64,000 nucleotides of DNA, taken from the NCBI GenBank assembly GCA_948474755.1, contig CAOLHI010000565.1:186001-250000 (forward strand), given 5' to 3'. Positions 36,340-47,200 of this stretch are shown here, in pieces. Numbering within the stretch: position 1 is the stretch's first letter; every line of letters starts with the position of its first letter. Both the position numbers and the translations under genes were made by a program. This DNA is from Ctenosaura bakeri (Eukaryota; Chordata; Lepidosauria; Squamata; Iguanidae). The notes below the pieces were generated by a model. The model did not search any database, was not told where the DNA came from, and was given only the letters and a program-made list of their open reading frames with translations.

Positions 36340-36448
36340 TCCTCTGTTGTTGTTGTGTGCCTTCAGGTTGTTTCCGATTTAAAGGTGACCCTGAGGTGAA
36401 CCTATCATGGAGTTTTCTGGGGCTGAAAGTGTGTGGCATGCCCAAGGG
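36340..36448 (-). repeat. SINE 3' half, truncated
   Basis: GTTGTTGTTGTGTGCCTTCA is the reverse complement of the CAACAACAA tail; the body runs to GGGGCTGAAAGTGTGTGG. Confidence 0.75.
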
Positions 36449-36682
36449 CCTCTGCCTGCTACCGTTTTGTTCCTTCTGCTACTTTGCCCCTTTTTCTCCT
36501 GTCAAAGTGTTGTTATTACTACTCCTCATCATGGCAGGTCTGGTGCAGACTAATGTCATGTTAGTTGGGTACAAGCCATCAGAGTGCTTTGGGTTGGGTC
36601 ATCACAACCATCTCAAGAACATAGGAATCTGACCTTATGCTGAGGTAGACCATTGGTCAGTCTAGCTCTTTATTGCATACAC
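36449..36682. other. Intronic sequence with a short repeat fragment
   Basis: ACATAGGAATCTGACCTTAT and ACCATTGGTCAGTCTAGCTC (36619-36665) match a common reptilian interspersed repeat motif that I cannot classify. Confidence 0.4.
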
Positions 36683-36683
36683 A

Positions 36684-37080
36684 AGGGTGGGCAAAGTGCA
36701 TTGGAGCTTTAGGGATGTTTTTGGGGACTCCAGGATGCCAAAAATCATATTTTTTTCCACACTGTTTTTGGTCCAAAAAGCCCTTTAGGGGCCTTGGGGA
36801 CATTTTGCCATGTACACTTTAGATCCAGGGGAGGCCTTTAAATAAGAACTGGAAGGAAACGAGGAAGTGACGTTTAATCACTTCCTGTTATTTTTAATGT
36901 CTCCCTTGGACCTAAAATGGCCTAGAATTGCCTAAGAACATGGCAAAAATTTCCCCACACCACCTAGCAAGCATGGTGGTCATTTTGGGGTTTTTATTTT
37001 ATTTTAGTTTTTGGTGCTGGGGAGTATGTCCCTCCAAGTCTAATATGCCCCCCAGGCTTCCCACAGTTGCCTACTGGCAG
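36684..37080 (+). mobile_element. hAT-like fragment
   Basis: Left terminus ACAAGGGTGGGCAAAGTGC resembles that at 11244. The right terminus was not found and the boundary is approximate. Confidence 0.45.
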
Positions 37081-37189
37081 CATATCTTGGCTGACACCAG
37101 CTCTCCAGATTTTCAGAGAGGGATCTTTCCCAACCCTGGAGAAGACTACTAGTCAGAATAAGGATTACTGACTTCTGCAGGAGTTGAAG

Positions 37190-37450
37190 TTTGGACTAAA
37201 CCTATAGACATCCAAATCCAAATCTGAGGGGACTGATTCTCAGAGCAGACTTCAGTTATGGGCATCTAGAGCCAGACCTGAAGGGCTTAGACTTCATCCT
37301 GAGGCTCTGAACATCCAAATCCAGATACAAGGGAACTGAAGCTCAGATTAAGGCTCTGGTTTTCAGATTCCACATCTGAGAGGATTGAATTTCTAAGAAG
37401 ATTGAACCTCAAGCATCCAATATCTATGTGAGGCTTCTGAGATCTGCTCT
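37190..37450. repeat. Degenerate tandem repeat, period about 103 bp
   Basis: ACATCCAAATCCAAATCTGA at about 37207 and ACATCCAAATCCAGATACAA at about 37310 begin two similar units, each continuing with a GGACTGA/GAACTGA and CTCAGA segment. Confidence 0.5.
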
Positions 37451-37504
37451 GTACCCACTGGAACCTAGTGACTGCAGGATCATCCAAGCTAAGGCATAAG
37501 CCAT

Positions 37505-37523
37505 GGCTCCTTGTTTTATTTAT

Positions 37524-37575
<52 letters not shown>

Positions 37576-37735
37576 ATCCTGCCCTGTATCTGAGGATCTC
37601 CAATGGCATATAATAAAATCAATTTTGAACCATTTAAAACTGTAAAAATAAATTTTAAAAGACTAAAGTTATATTAAACCATTTAGCACTTAAACCAAGA
37701 CAATTTAAAACCATGTAAAACAGTTTGAAATGATT
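37505..37735 (-). repeat. LINE 3' UTR-like fragment with (TCTA)n
   Basis: A (TTTA)(TCTA)n tract at about 37514-37577 precedes TATCCTGCCCTGTATCTGAG and AAAAC/TTTAAA-rich sequence, the same layout as 7668-7900. Confidence 0.45.
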
Positions 37736-37819
37736 GAGTACCACGTCTGGCCAATCCAGAAGTATCTCACTGACCGACAATAGCAGAAACCTGATTTTCT
37801 GTGCTCAGATGTCTGAAGA

Positions 37820-38032
37820 GACATAGAATCATAGAATTGTAGAGCTGGAAGAGACCCCAAGGGCCATCCAGTCCAACCCCCTTCTGCCATGCAGGAACAT
37901 ACATCAAAGCCCTCCCTTGGACAGATGGCCATCCAGTCTCTGCTTAAAAACCTCCAAAGAAGGAGGAGACTCCACCACAAGCTCCAAGGCAGCATATTCC
38001 GGACAGCTCTGACCATCAGGAAGTTCTTAGAA
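37820..38032 (-). repeat. CR1 LINE 3' fragment
   Basis: Reverse-complement tail, UTR and last codons up to the VRNMLP segment. Confidence 0.82.
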
Positions 38033-38190
38033 TCATAGAGTCATAGAGTTGGAAGAGACCCCAGGGGCCATCCAGTCCAACCGCCTGCCATACAGGAACC
38101 CACATCAAAGCACTCTTGGCAGATGGTCATCCAGCCTCTGCTTAAAAACCTCCAAAGAAGGAGGAGACTCCACCACACTCCATCTGAGGC
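38030..38190 (-). repeat. CR1 LINE 3' fragment in tandem with the previous
   Basis: A second ATAGAGTTGGAAGAGACCCC tail and UTR begins exactly where the first copy's coding part breaks off, in the same orientation. Confidence 0.82.
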
Positions 38191-38330
38191 CTGGGTGCAC
38201 ATGATCCTTGAAACCTCTCCATGCTAAATCCCCAACAGAAATCTTAGGAGTTTCCAGTTAAAATGATGAAGTACCTGCATCAGCTGTTCCCTCTTCAGTC
38301 CTCCTTGATAGTAGTAATATTGCTCCCATG

Positions 38331-38540
38331 AGTTGTTGTTGTCACTGTTGCTATGTGCTTTCGTGTGACTTCTAGAAATCCTGTTTCTTGTTCAGGTTTG
38401 CCGCTGTTTTCCTCTTAGGCTGAGAGACTGTGACTTATCCAAGTTCATCAAGTGGGTTTCCATGGCTAGTTGGGGATTTAAACCCTGACCTCCTGGACTC
38501 CTAGTGCAGCGTTCTGATCAGTTCACCACACTAACTCTCC
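38331..38540 (-). repeat. tRNA-headed SINE
   Basis: The - strand copy has GTTGTTGTCACTGTTGCTAT at the tail side, CTTAGGCTGAGAGACTGTGA in the body and ACCCTGACCTCCTGGACTCC near the head. Confidence 0.72.
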
Positions 38541-39059
38541 GTTATTACTACTACTGATTATTCTTTTTGTTTTTATGACCAGTGCAATGTTTGAGATGAT
38601 GCTCAATTTGTGGCAGGAAAGATGGGTTATATGCTGTCAGAACTTTGAGGAGAACTTTACCAATGTTTCCTTTGGTGTCCCAAGGCAAAGTTTTTTGTTT
38701 TCTGGGGAAATCAATATTTTTCTACTGCTACCAGTTGCATTGATTTTTTTTAAAGCAAGATTGTCTTGAGTTTTGTTCTTTGTTCTTTGATGCAGAAGAG
38801 AGTTTTCCACTCTCAGCATGTCTTCCTCATAAAACAGATGCCAATCTTTTAGGGTTAAATCTAATAATAAAAGTTTTGCTTTCTTCAGGAGGATGACAGC
38901 TTTTGGGTGGGGGGAGTGCTGATTTGATTGCCTGCTGTCAGCCCCTATCCTGTAAAGATAGCAGCTCTTACACCTGCAGAGCACTTTGGAAATGGTAAGC
39001 TTAGATAGAAACCAAAGGGCCTTTTAGTCCCACGTACTGACAATGCATACATTCAGAGC
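38541..39059. other. Intronic sequence without recognisable feature
   Basis: No gene or repeat family recognised. Confidence 0.4.
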
Positions 39060-39510
39060 TAAAGCATCTGAGAGTTGGCCATCTAACCTCTGTTTAAAAA
39101 ACTCTAAGCACCTTTTCTATTCTTCTGTTGCACACTCTTCCCATCAAGAAATTCTTCCTGATGTATAAGAGGAATTGCTTTTTTTTGCAAATTGAATCCA
39201 TTGTCTTGAGTCCTGGTTTCCAGGGAAGCAAAAACGAGCTTACTCCATATTCAACGTGACATCCCTTGAGATAGTTGAATGCGACTGTTATATCACCTTT
39301 CCATCTTCTTTTCTCCAAGCTCAGCATATCCAGCTCCCCAAAGCATTCTTCATAGGGTTATGGTTTTGTTTTGGCCTGTCTTTGAAAACCTCCAGTGGAA
39401 AAGAGTCCACAGCCTTCCAAGATAACCTATTCCAGGTTGGCTGTGTTTCACAGCAAGAGGTCCTTCCTAAAGTTGGATGTTATCTCATGACTTCTTTGTA
39501 CTCCTGAAAG
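39060..39510 (-). repeat. Old CR1/L3-like LINE fragments
   Basis: The - strand reads LSLEKRRWKGDITVAFNYLK and IRKNFLMGRV, a diverged version of the CR1 C-terminus. To its right, 39375-39500 repeats the TCCTTCCTAAAGTTGGATGT type of motif, perhaps a second old copy. Confidence 0.6.
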
Positions 39511-39718
39511 CCTTGTGATCTCCCAACCCCATGCTGATGTAGAGAGCTGGATTAGAAGTATGAGGAATGGTCTACTCTTGGTAGAGTAGGTGTGCTGCAA
39601 ATCAATGTGTCCTACTCTTGGTTGGATGGATACATTGGGGTAAGTTACATAGTTACTGTCATCCTTTAGATAGTGGGTTAATTGTTACTGTATGAGAGTA
39701 CTGATGGTTATTGTATGA

Positions 39719-40490
39719 TAGTGGCCACGACCCTTTAATACAGTTCCTCATGTTGTGGTGACCCCCAGCAATAAAATTATTTATTTGTTATTTACAACGC
39801 CTCCCCCCTCCAGCAAAGGCCACCTCACTGGCCAGGAACGGGGAGATGAGCAGGGAGGGAAAGAGGAGCTGCGCATCTCCCCCGGGAAAAAACTCCAAGA
39901 CCCCCCCCCGGGCTCTGCTTCTGCTTCGCTCTCATTTCTGCTGGGGGCGGGGGCAGTGTGGGAAAAGTTTCCAAAGTGTCGACCCTGGCTGGGGGGAGGA
40001 ATCCCAGCACCTTTGTCTTTTGCACCGGGTGCAGCTCGCCCCCCCAGAAAAGCGCCGCCTTGCGGCCCCCTGGCCCTTCCAAAGCGCCCCCCTCCGTGGC
40101 GAGTGGGGCAGGGGCCGTGGCGAGGAGGGGGCCTGCCCCCCGTGCTGCCGCCACCCCCCCCCCAAACTGGCCCATCAGACGGGACGTTCTCCCGGTAGCG
40201 GAGAAGGGGAGCGATTTCAGTCCCTTCTGAACAGGGGGCAGGAGGATGCAAGCACATGGCTCGTGCTTGCGCACCACCACTCCTGCTGTGGCGACGCTGT
40301 GTGCACACGCACTCCCACCAAAGGGGACAGGAGGACACGAGCGCGTGGCTCGTACTTGCGCACCACCACCGAGGAGGGAATGGAGCCTAAGACCATCAGA
40401 AATATGTATTTTCCGATGGTCTTAGGCGACCCCTGTGAAAGGGTCATTTGACCCCCAAAGGGGTTGCGACCCACAGGTTGAGAACCACTG
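39719..40490. mobile_element. SPIN-like hAT transposon with GC-rich core
   Basis: The left side reads CGACCCTTTAATACAGTTCC, TCATGTTGTGGTGACCCCCA and ATAAAATTATTT; the right side reads TTCCGATGGTCTTAGGCGAC, CCCTGTGAAAGGGTCATTTG, CGACCCACAGGTTGAGAACC and ACTG. These match my memory of the SPIN (Space Invader) family of horizontally transferred hAT elements. Flanks TTGTATGA (39711-39718) and TTATATGA (40491-40498) form an 8 bp duplication with one mismatch. The left terminal repeat seems to have lost about 20 bp. Between about 39795 and 40380 lies a GC-rich block that ordinary non-autonomous SPIN copies do not have. Confidence 0.82.
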
Positions 40491-41026
40491 TTATATGAGA
40501 ATAGACCACAGTGTGTGTAAGAACATACCCAGGCCACCCTCTTATTCAATGGACGTTTATTCAGTCAGCACTGTGCCTTGTGCCTCCCTTGCTTGTTGAA
40601 CAGACCAGACCACTGTCAAAAGCTGGAAATCATTTAAACATGGAACCCAGTCTTTAAGACAGCCGAAGAAGTAGTGAGACTGCCGTAAGTATGAGAAACT
40701 AGTGTGCGTGGGGTGGGAAAAGAGGAGGAGGGAGGGAAGGAGGGATGGAGAGTGGCAGGGATAAGAGGGAAAGAAGAGCTTCCGAATGACTTACGCCTGC
40801 ATGAAGCTCACAGCAGTGATCTACTCATTTTTCCATAAGGAAATTTCTGATTGTGTGAGATACTGAGAAGGGTAGGATGGACAGAATAAATTGCCGAAAA
40901 GCAGGCCATGAGAAAGCAGGGGATGTCTGTAATTGAAATCATGTTGATTCAAATTAAATAAATGTTCACAGAGCCAGAATATTTAGGCAAGGAATAGGAA
41001 TGCTTGCAAGTGGTGGAAATCTCAAA
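40491..41026. other. Intronic sequence without recognisable feature
   Basis: Purine-rich around 40710-40780; no gene or repeat family recognised. Confidence 0.4.
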
Positions 41027-41028
41027 TA

Positions 41029-43897
41029 CAGTCAGCCCTCCACATTTGTGGGTTTCACTTTTGCGGATTTGATTATTCAAGGGTTATTTGCTGCACATTC
41101 AAAGAGGAGGGATACAGTAATAATAGGAGATTTCAATTACCCGGATATATGCTGGCAGTCAAACTCTGCCAAGACAGCAAGGTCCAGCAAGTTTCTGGCT
41201 TGTCTTGCAGACAACTTCATGGTCCAGAAGGTGGAAGAGGCCACAAGGGGATCAAATATTCTAGATCTGGTCTTGACCAACAGGGATGACCTTGTGAATG
41301 AGGTAGAAGTGGTTGGATCTTTAGGGGGGAGTGACCGTGCCCTGTTGGAATTTGGCATTCAGTGGGAAGGAGAAGATAAGGGTAGCCAGACACTCATCTT
41401 AGATTTTAAAAAAGCAGACTTCTGTAAACTTAGGGAGCTGCTGGCTGGAATTCCGTGGTCAGGAATAGTGAAAGGGAAAGGAGTTCAGGAGGCATGGGAG
41501 TTCCTTAAAAAGGAGATACTGAAGGCACAGTCTAAAACAGTGCCAATAAGGAGGAAAAATGGAAGGCATCTGAAGAAACCAGAAAGGTTGACTAAACAGC
41601 TCTCAGCTGAGCTGAGTGTTAAGAGAAACATGTATAGGAAATGGAAGAAGGGGGAAACCACCAAAGAAGAATTTAAGCAAGTAGCCAGGAGATGTAGGGA
41701 GGAGGTCAGGAGGGCTAAAGCACAGAATGAGCTTAGGCTGGCCAGAGACATTAAAAACAATAAAAAGGGTTTTTTTAAATATGTCCGCAGCAAAAGGAAA
41801 AAGAAGGAGACAGTAGGGTCGCTACGCAGAGAAGATGGCGAATTACTCACAGGGGGGAGAGAAAAGGCAGAGCTACTTAACACCTTCTTTGCCTCCGTAT
41901 TTTCCCAGAAAGATACAAGCACTCAACCTGGCGGTTGGGGAGCAGGGGAGGAAGCAGAGGAAATGAGGCACATAATAAGTAGAGAGTTGTTACAGGAATA
42001 CCTGGCCGCATTGGATGAATTCAAGTCTCCAGGGCCAGATGAATTGCATCCTAGGATATTAAAAGAGCTGGCAGAGGTCATTTCGGAACCGCTTGCTATA
42101 ATCTTTGAGAAATCTTGGAGGACAGGAGAAGTTCCAGCAGACTGGAAGAGAGCAAATGTTATCCCCATCTTCAAGAAGGGAAAAAAAGAGGACCCAAATA
42201 ATTATCGCCCAGTGAGCCTGACATCAGTACCCGGAAAGATCCTGGAGCAGATCATTAAACAGTCAGTTTCTAATCATTTAGAAAGCAACGCGGTAATCAC
42301 GAGAAGTCAACATGGATTTCTCCAAAATAAGTCATGCCAGACTAATCTTATCTCTTTTTATGACAGAGTTACTAGCTTGATAGATGAAGGGAGTGCTGTG
42401 GATGTAGCATATCTCGATTTCAGTAAGGCCTTTGACAAAGTTCCCCATGACAGTCTTGCAACGAAGCTAGTAAAATGTGGGCTGGACAGGGCTACCGTTA
42501 GTTGGATTTGTAATTGGTTGACCGACCGAACCCAAAGGGTGATCACGAATGGCTGCTTTTCGTCCTGGAGAGAAGTGACTAGCGGGGTGCCACAGGGTTC
42601 TGTCCTGGGCCCAGTGCTGTTCAATATTTTTATCAATGACTTGGATGAAGGAATAGAGGGCATGCTGATCAAATTTGCAGATGACACCAAATTGGGAGGG
42701 ATTGCTAATACGCCAGAGGACAGGATCAAAATTCAAAATGACCTGGATAGATTGGAGAGCTGGGCCAGGGCGAACAAAATGAAATTCAACAGAGAGAAAT
42801 GTAAGGTCCTACACTTAGGCAGAAATAATGGAATCCACTAATATAGGATGGGGGACACGTGGCTGGATAGCAGTACGTGTGAAAGGGATCTAGGAGTCTT
42901 CATAGACCACAAGCTGAACATGAGTCAGCAGTGTGATGCGGCAGCCAAGAAAGCCAATGCAATTCTCGGCTGCATCAATAGGAGTATGGTGTCTAGATCG
43001 AGGGAGGTACTGGTACCACTCTACTCTGCTTTGGTTAGACCCCATCTTGAATACTGTGTCCAGTTCTGGGCACCCCAATTCAAGAAGGATATTGACAAGC
43101 TGGAGCAAGTCCAGAGGAGGGCGACCAAAATGGTGAGAGGCCTGGAAAACATGCCCTATGAGGATAGACTTAGAGAGCTGGGTATGTTTAGTCTGCAGAA
43201 AAGGAGGTTAAGAGGGGACATGATAGCCATGTTTAAATATTTGAAGGGATGCCACGTAGAGGAAGGAGGGGACTTGTTTTCTGCTGCTCCAGAGACCAGA
43301 ACAAGGAGCAATGGATTCAAGCTGCAGGAAAGGAGATTCCACCTGAACCTCAGGAAGAACTTCCTGACAGTCAGGGCTGTCCGGCAGTGGAATCTGCTGC
43401 CTCGGAGTGTAGTGGAGTCTCCTTCCTTGGAGGTTTTTAAGCAGAGGCTTGATGGCCATCTGTCGGGATTGATTTGACGGTGTTCCTGCATGGCAGGAGA
43501 TTGGACTGGATGGCCTGTGTGGTCTCTTCCAACTCTGAATTTCTATGATTCTATACCTTCTATGATTCTATGATTCTATACCTCTGCTTTCTCCCTCTAC
43601 CATTTTTAATAAGGATTTTAAGCCTTGTGAGACAGAGAAATTGCAAAGGGGGCTTTTAAGTCCCTCTTAAAAATGGGACAGCAGTGTAGGTGGCAGTGAG
43701 CCCCACCAGCCACCCACTTCTGCCTTGTGAAGGAAACCTGATGCCCCAAAGGAATCCATGGTGGGTTGAATATGGCAATCATATATTTATTTCTTGTGTT
43801 AAATATGATTTGGGAGGGCCTAAAGTTATTCACAGTTTTTTCCACTTTCGTGGGGGATCCTGTGCCCCTAACCCTAGCGGATGTGGAGGGACGACTG
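41029..43897. mobile_element. Tigger-like (Tc1/mariner superfamily) MITE split by CR1
   Basis: The left end CAGTCAGCCCTCCACATTTG and right end ATGTGGAGGGACGACTG are inverted and are flanked by TA on both sides (41027-41028, 43898-43899). The same termini flank the 471 bp copy at 62642-63112. Without the CR1 the element is about 380 bp. No transposase is present. Confidence 0.82.
41085..43580 (+). repeat. CR1 LINE, 2.5 kb, near-intact ORF2 with one stop codon
   Basis: The frame starts inside the endonuclease domain ([14 protein letters not shown], then [14 protein letters not shown]) and covers the whole reverse transcriptase: [51 protein letters not shown] and the catalytic FADD at 42674-42685. 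A TAA at 42839-42841 interrupts it where the - strand copy near 49010 has AAA; the same frame then continues to a stop at 43475-43477. A short UTR and ATTCTATG tail end at 43580. The element is 5' truncated and inserted in a Tigger-like MITE. The first ~30 codons of the apparent frame (from 41000) belong to the MITE and are fortuitous. Confidence 0.93.
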
Positions 43898-43899
43898 TA

Positions 43900-45046
43900 C
43901 CCACATCCCATTCTGTTCAGTGGTGGTTATGTGCATGTGGACACTTCAACACATTGGCATTCATATCACCCCCATTTTAGGTATAGGATGCAATGGTTTG
44001 TGTAACTAGAATTGCAAATGTGGAGGTTGTGGGTAAGGAGGGTTTACTGTATTATAATACTTCTAAGTGATGTTGGGTGTGGAGAGTCTTAACCGTCTCT
44101 AGGCTCAGGTAGCAAACCTGATGAAACTCATTTAAACAAGATAATACTCTTTGTTGTGTTGAGAAGAATTTAAAGAGATGTTTTTGGTATCTTGATTGAT
44201 TTTCCCTGCATCTCCCTTCTCATAGCTCTGAACAAGAAATCCATATATTTATATATGTTCCAACAAACTCAAACAAGATAAGGATCCATTTTGCCTTGAC
44301 CTGTAAAATTAAATTACCTGTCTATGCCTGAATTAAGTCAATAGCCCATTTTCAGCCGTAATATTACTTTCATGGAAGGAAGGCTTGAGGGTAAAAACTT
44401 ACACAGGATGTTATGTTTGCCTGACAACAAGACAGATGGCTAGTATTTGCTTTACATAAAAAAAGGTAATTCTAAATCAGTTTTCTCAAGTCACCATGCA
44501 AGTGGTTCCAGCAAGACAGAGTGGCAGGGAAGGGATGCTGTGGCAGCTGGTGGCATCCATGTCGGGGTTGCAGTGAATTCATTCCAGATTGTAGTCCAAA
44601 CTGTAAAAGAACTTTCCAAGGATCTGAACCTATTTGGGGGAAAAGGTTCGGGACTTTGGACAGCACCCAAAAGAAAAAAAAAGAAGCACAGTTCATTTAC
44701 TGTACCCCTCCAAATGAAGCCACTGGAGGGAAGTGTGCAGTAGCTCAGACTTTTGTTGTTATTGTTTAGTTCTAGAGGGTCCTACATACCATGACAAGTC
44801 TTTGGAAACTTCAGATGTGGACACAACCCATTTTTGATAGGGGGCTGTTTTCTTTCAAGGGACGTGACCCTCATAATATACCATCTTCCTTAGCTTCTGG
44901 TTTCTTTCTGAGCCCAATTAAGGTTCTAATTGTTGTTTTCCTTTTAGTTCCTTATTGTGATGACCACCCATCTGTTCTGCATAGCTTATAAGCAAGGCCT
45001 CCGATCTCTTACTGTCTGGTAATCAGAGGTATATTGCTTCTGAACA
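43900..45046. other. Non-repeat sequence, candidate conserved non-coding element
   Basis: The stretch 44080-44400 is AT-rich without simple repeats and contains GTAAAATTAAATTACCTGTC and CATTTTCAGCCGTAATATTA. No gene recognised. Confidence 0.35.
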
Positions 45047-45283
45047 TGGAGGGTCTCTCCACCTGAACCTCAGAAGAACTTCCTGACGGTCAGAGCTGTC
45101 CAGCAGTGGAATCTGCTGCCTCAAAGGAATGTGGTAGAGTCTCCTTCTTTGGAGGTTTTTAAGCAGAGGCTGGATGGCCATCTGTTGGGAATGCTTTGAG
45201 GGTGTTCCTGCATGGCTGAAGGGGGTTGGACTGGATGGCCCCGGGGCCTCTTCCAACTCTACATTTCTATGATTCATAATGGC
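45047..45283 (+). repeat. CR1 LINE 3' end
   Basis: Starts at the RFHLNLR segment and continues to the UTR and ATTTCTATGATTC tail. Confidence 0.85.
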
Positions 45284-45795
45284 TAACAGCAGTTAATAGA
45301 TCAGAGTGGAATTCTAAATGTACCACGTACACACATCAAAGGAAACACTAGTTGATTTCCTTTATAATTGTCTTTGGGACAAAGTGAAACAGAGACAATG
45401 AGACATGTGGAGAGAAAATGGAAGTCTTGGGTTTTGTTGCATTAAAAACAAGTGTTTTGTACATGAAGAAGGCTTTCCTGTTATGCGCTGTGATTATTTG
45501 TAATGAAGAATGCAGTTGCCATAGTGATCAACAGAGAGAAAGATTTTGCTAGACAAAATCCCATATCACTCGTAATGATCAGTGGGTGTAAATTGGTCTA
45601 TTTAAAACACTCAGAGACTGGGGAGGGGAAAATTGAGGGAACACTTCTGTAGTTCACCATTTGAAAACATCCCACCCTTAAGCTTTAAACCCCAACAGTG
45701 TGATGACTGTGCCTATGTTAGGGTTCTCTGTTTTACACGATTGTTCCAGTCAAAAGCCACAATAGAGTTGAGGTTTTTATCGCTGGAGGGTTTTG
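45284..45795. other. Non-repeat sequence, candidate conserved non-coding element
   Basis: Contains GCGCTGTGATTATTTGTAAT and GTTGCCATAGTGATCAAC (45513-45531, RFX-box-like). No repeat family recognised. Confidence 0.35.
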
Positions 45796-45891
45796 GGAAA
45801 TGACTAACACTCCCGAAACTGCAAACCCCAGGATTCCATAGGAGGTTGAAAGTGGAATCATCGCGCTATAAGAGTGTCATGCGGAAATGGC
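45796..45891. mobile_element. Half of a palindromic MITE
   Basis: Only the right arm is clear: CCCGAAACTGCAAACCCCAG, GAAAGTGGAATCATCGCGCT and GCGGAAATGGCC. The left arm is missing. Confidence 0.7.
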
Positions 45892-46400
45892 CATAGCTTG
45901 GTACACCCTGTACACTGATGCACACCCTGTAGCTGGCTGTGTTTTTGCTGCCGTCCTATTAGGCCCACGTCCCCACTGTTCTTTGCTACAGAGAATAACG
46001 TAAATCCTTCCAGAGACAAGCTCAGAGCAGGTTGATCTTTCGGAAGGAAGACAGGTGAGGCCTTTATCCACTGAGACACTTCTCTCTGCAGAATTTTCCC
46101 ATCCGGTAACATCAGCCAGGTTCCTCGGGGAATGGCTGGCATGAATCTGGTTTTAGAATCAGCATTCAAAGTCTTAACTGGAAGCCAATTGTCAAGATAT
46201 CTCTTCTGCCTGGTAGCTGTGAAACATGGGCAATGAAATAGGAGAAGAGTGACATTTGAAGGGTTTTTTATTTGGAATAGTGCCGTGCTCATGTTAGGAG
46301 ATCTACAATACAGTAAGTCAAGATTTACCTGTTTGGGGCACACAGCGGGAGGAGTATCACCAAAGTTCCCTCTTTGGATGTCATCTGCAGAAGTGTTCAC
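45892..46400 (-). other. Open - strand stretch of unknown nature
   Basis: The - strand frame 45858-46400 is open for 180 codons, the longest in the window not explained by a repeat or microsatellite, although its last ~11 codons lie in the MITE arm. No domain, signal peptide or splice signal is recognised. It could be chance or conserved non-coding DNA. Confidence 0.25.
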
Positions 46401-46680
46401 CCATTTGTCTGTGGACTAGGGATGTCTGCCATTACTTATTTCATGCTAAGATTTAAGCACGTGAAATTGGAATTGTTTTCCCTCGCCGTGTGATTGGCTA
46501 GATTTTCTGTTAGTCTCAAGAGAGCTTTATTTGGGAGAACAATTTTTGTGCCAATTGTGCAGATTTCATTGCTAAATCTATCACATTTGTTACCTTTTGT
46601 TGCATGGTCTTTTTCAAAAAATGCAAATATCGAATGGGCTTGTTTGCATGTTTTGATCAAACGGATACTCCTTTGCATGT

Positions 46681-46711
<31 letters not shown>

Positions 46712-46899
46712 GTATGTGCTTGCCTTGCTTCACATAGGGAAAAGACATTCAATTTTGTGCACAGACACTTTTGCAGAAATTACCTTCATGAAGAGCAGAG
46801 TGTTCCTTGTCTCATCCACACACTGGAGATTAGAAATCTTGAAGATTTTAAGTCTAAGCCATGGTTGGGAACTATAGAAGGCTAGAAGGGACACACACC
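46401..46899. other. Intronic sequence with (TC)n at about 46684-46712
   Basis: A short TC microsatellite is the only recognisable feature. Confidence 0.5.
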
Positions 46900-47200
46900 T
46901 TGTCCCTTCCACCACTCCTTTTTCCCTCAAATACCCTCTGGAGGACTTGAGGTGCTCCATGTTTTGAGGCCCTGGACTTTGAAGTTACTGAAAGTCACTT
47001 ACTGTACCATTCTTGTTTTTTCAAAAAAAGCCCTCCCTGGCCCAAAATGGTCTGGTGACGGATGAAAACATAGCAAAAATGCCATCTGCCCACTAGACAG
47101 CATTTGGGGGCTTTTTAAAAAGAAAAAAATAGGGAATAAAATAACCCCTGGAGACCACCTGTGGGTCCTTTGACCACATTTTACCCACCTTTGCTCTAAG
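46900..47200 (-). mobile_element. hAT-like fragment
   Basis: The right end reads as the reverse complement of GAGCAAAGGTGGGTAAAATG. The left boundary is approximate because no matching terminus was found. Confidence 0.45.

Noticed and set aside
39781..40451. Overlapping 185- and 201-codon frames in GC-rich DNA
   Set aside because: GC-rich sequence has few stop codons; several frames on both strands are open at once and no domain is visible.
41000..42841. 613-codon open frame as a host gene
   Set aside because: It is a CR1 LINE reverse transcriptase; its first ~30 codons come from flanking and MITE sequence, and other CR1 copies in the window carry the same protein.
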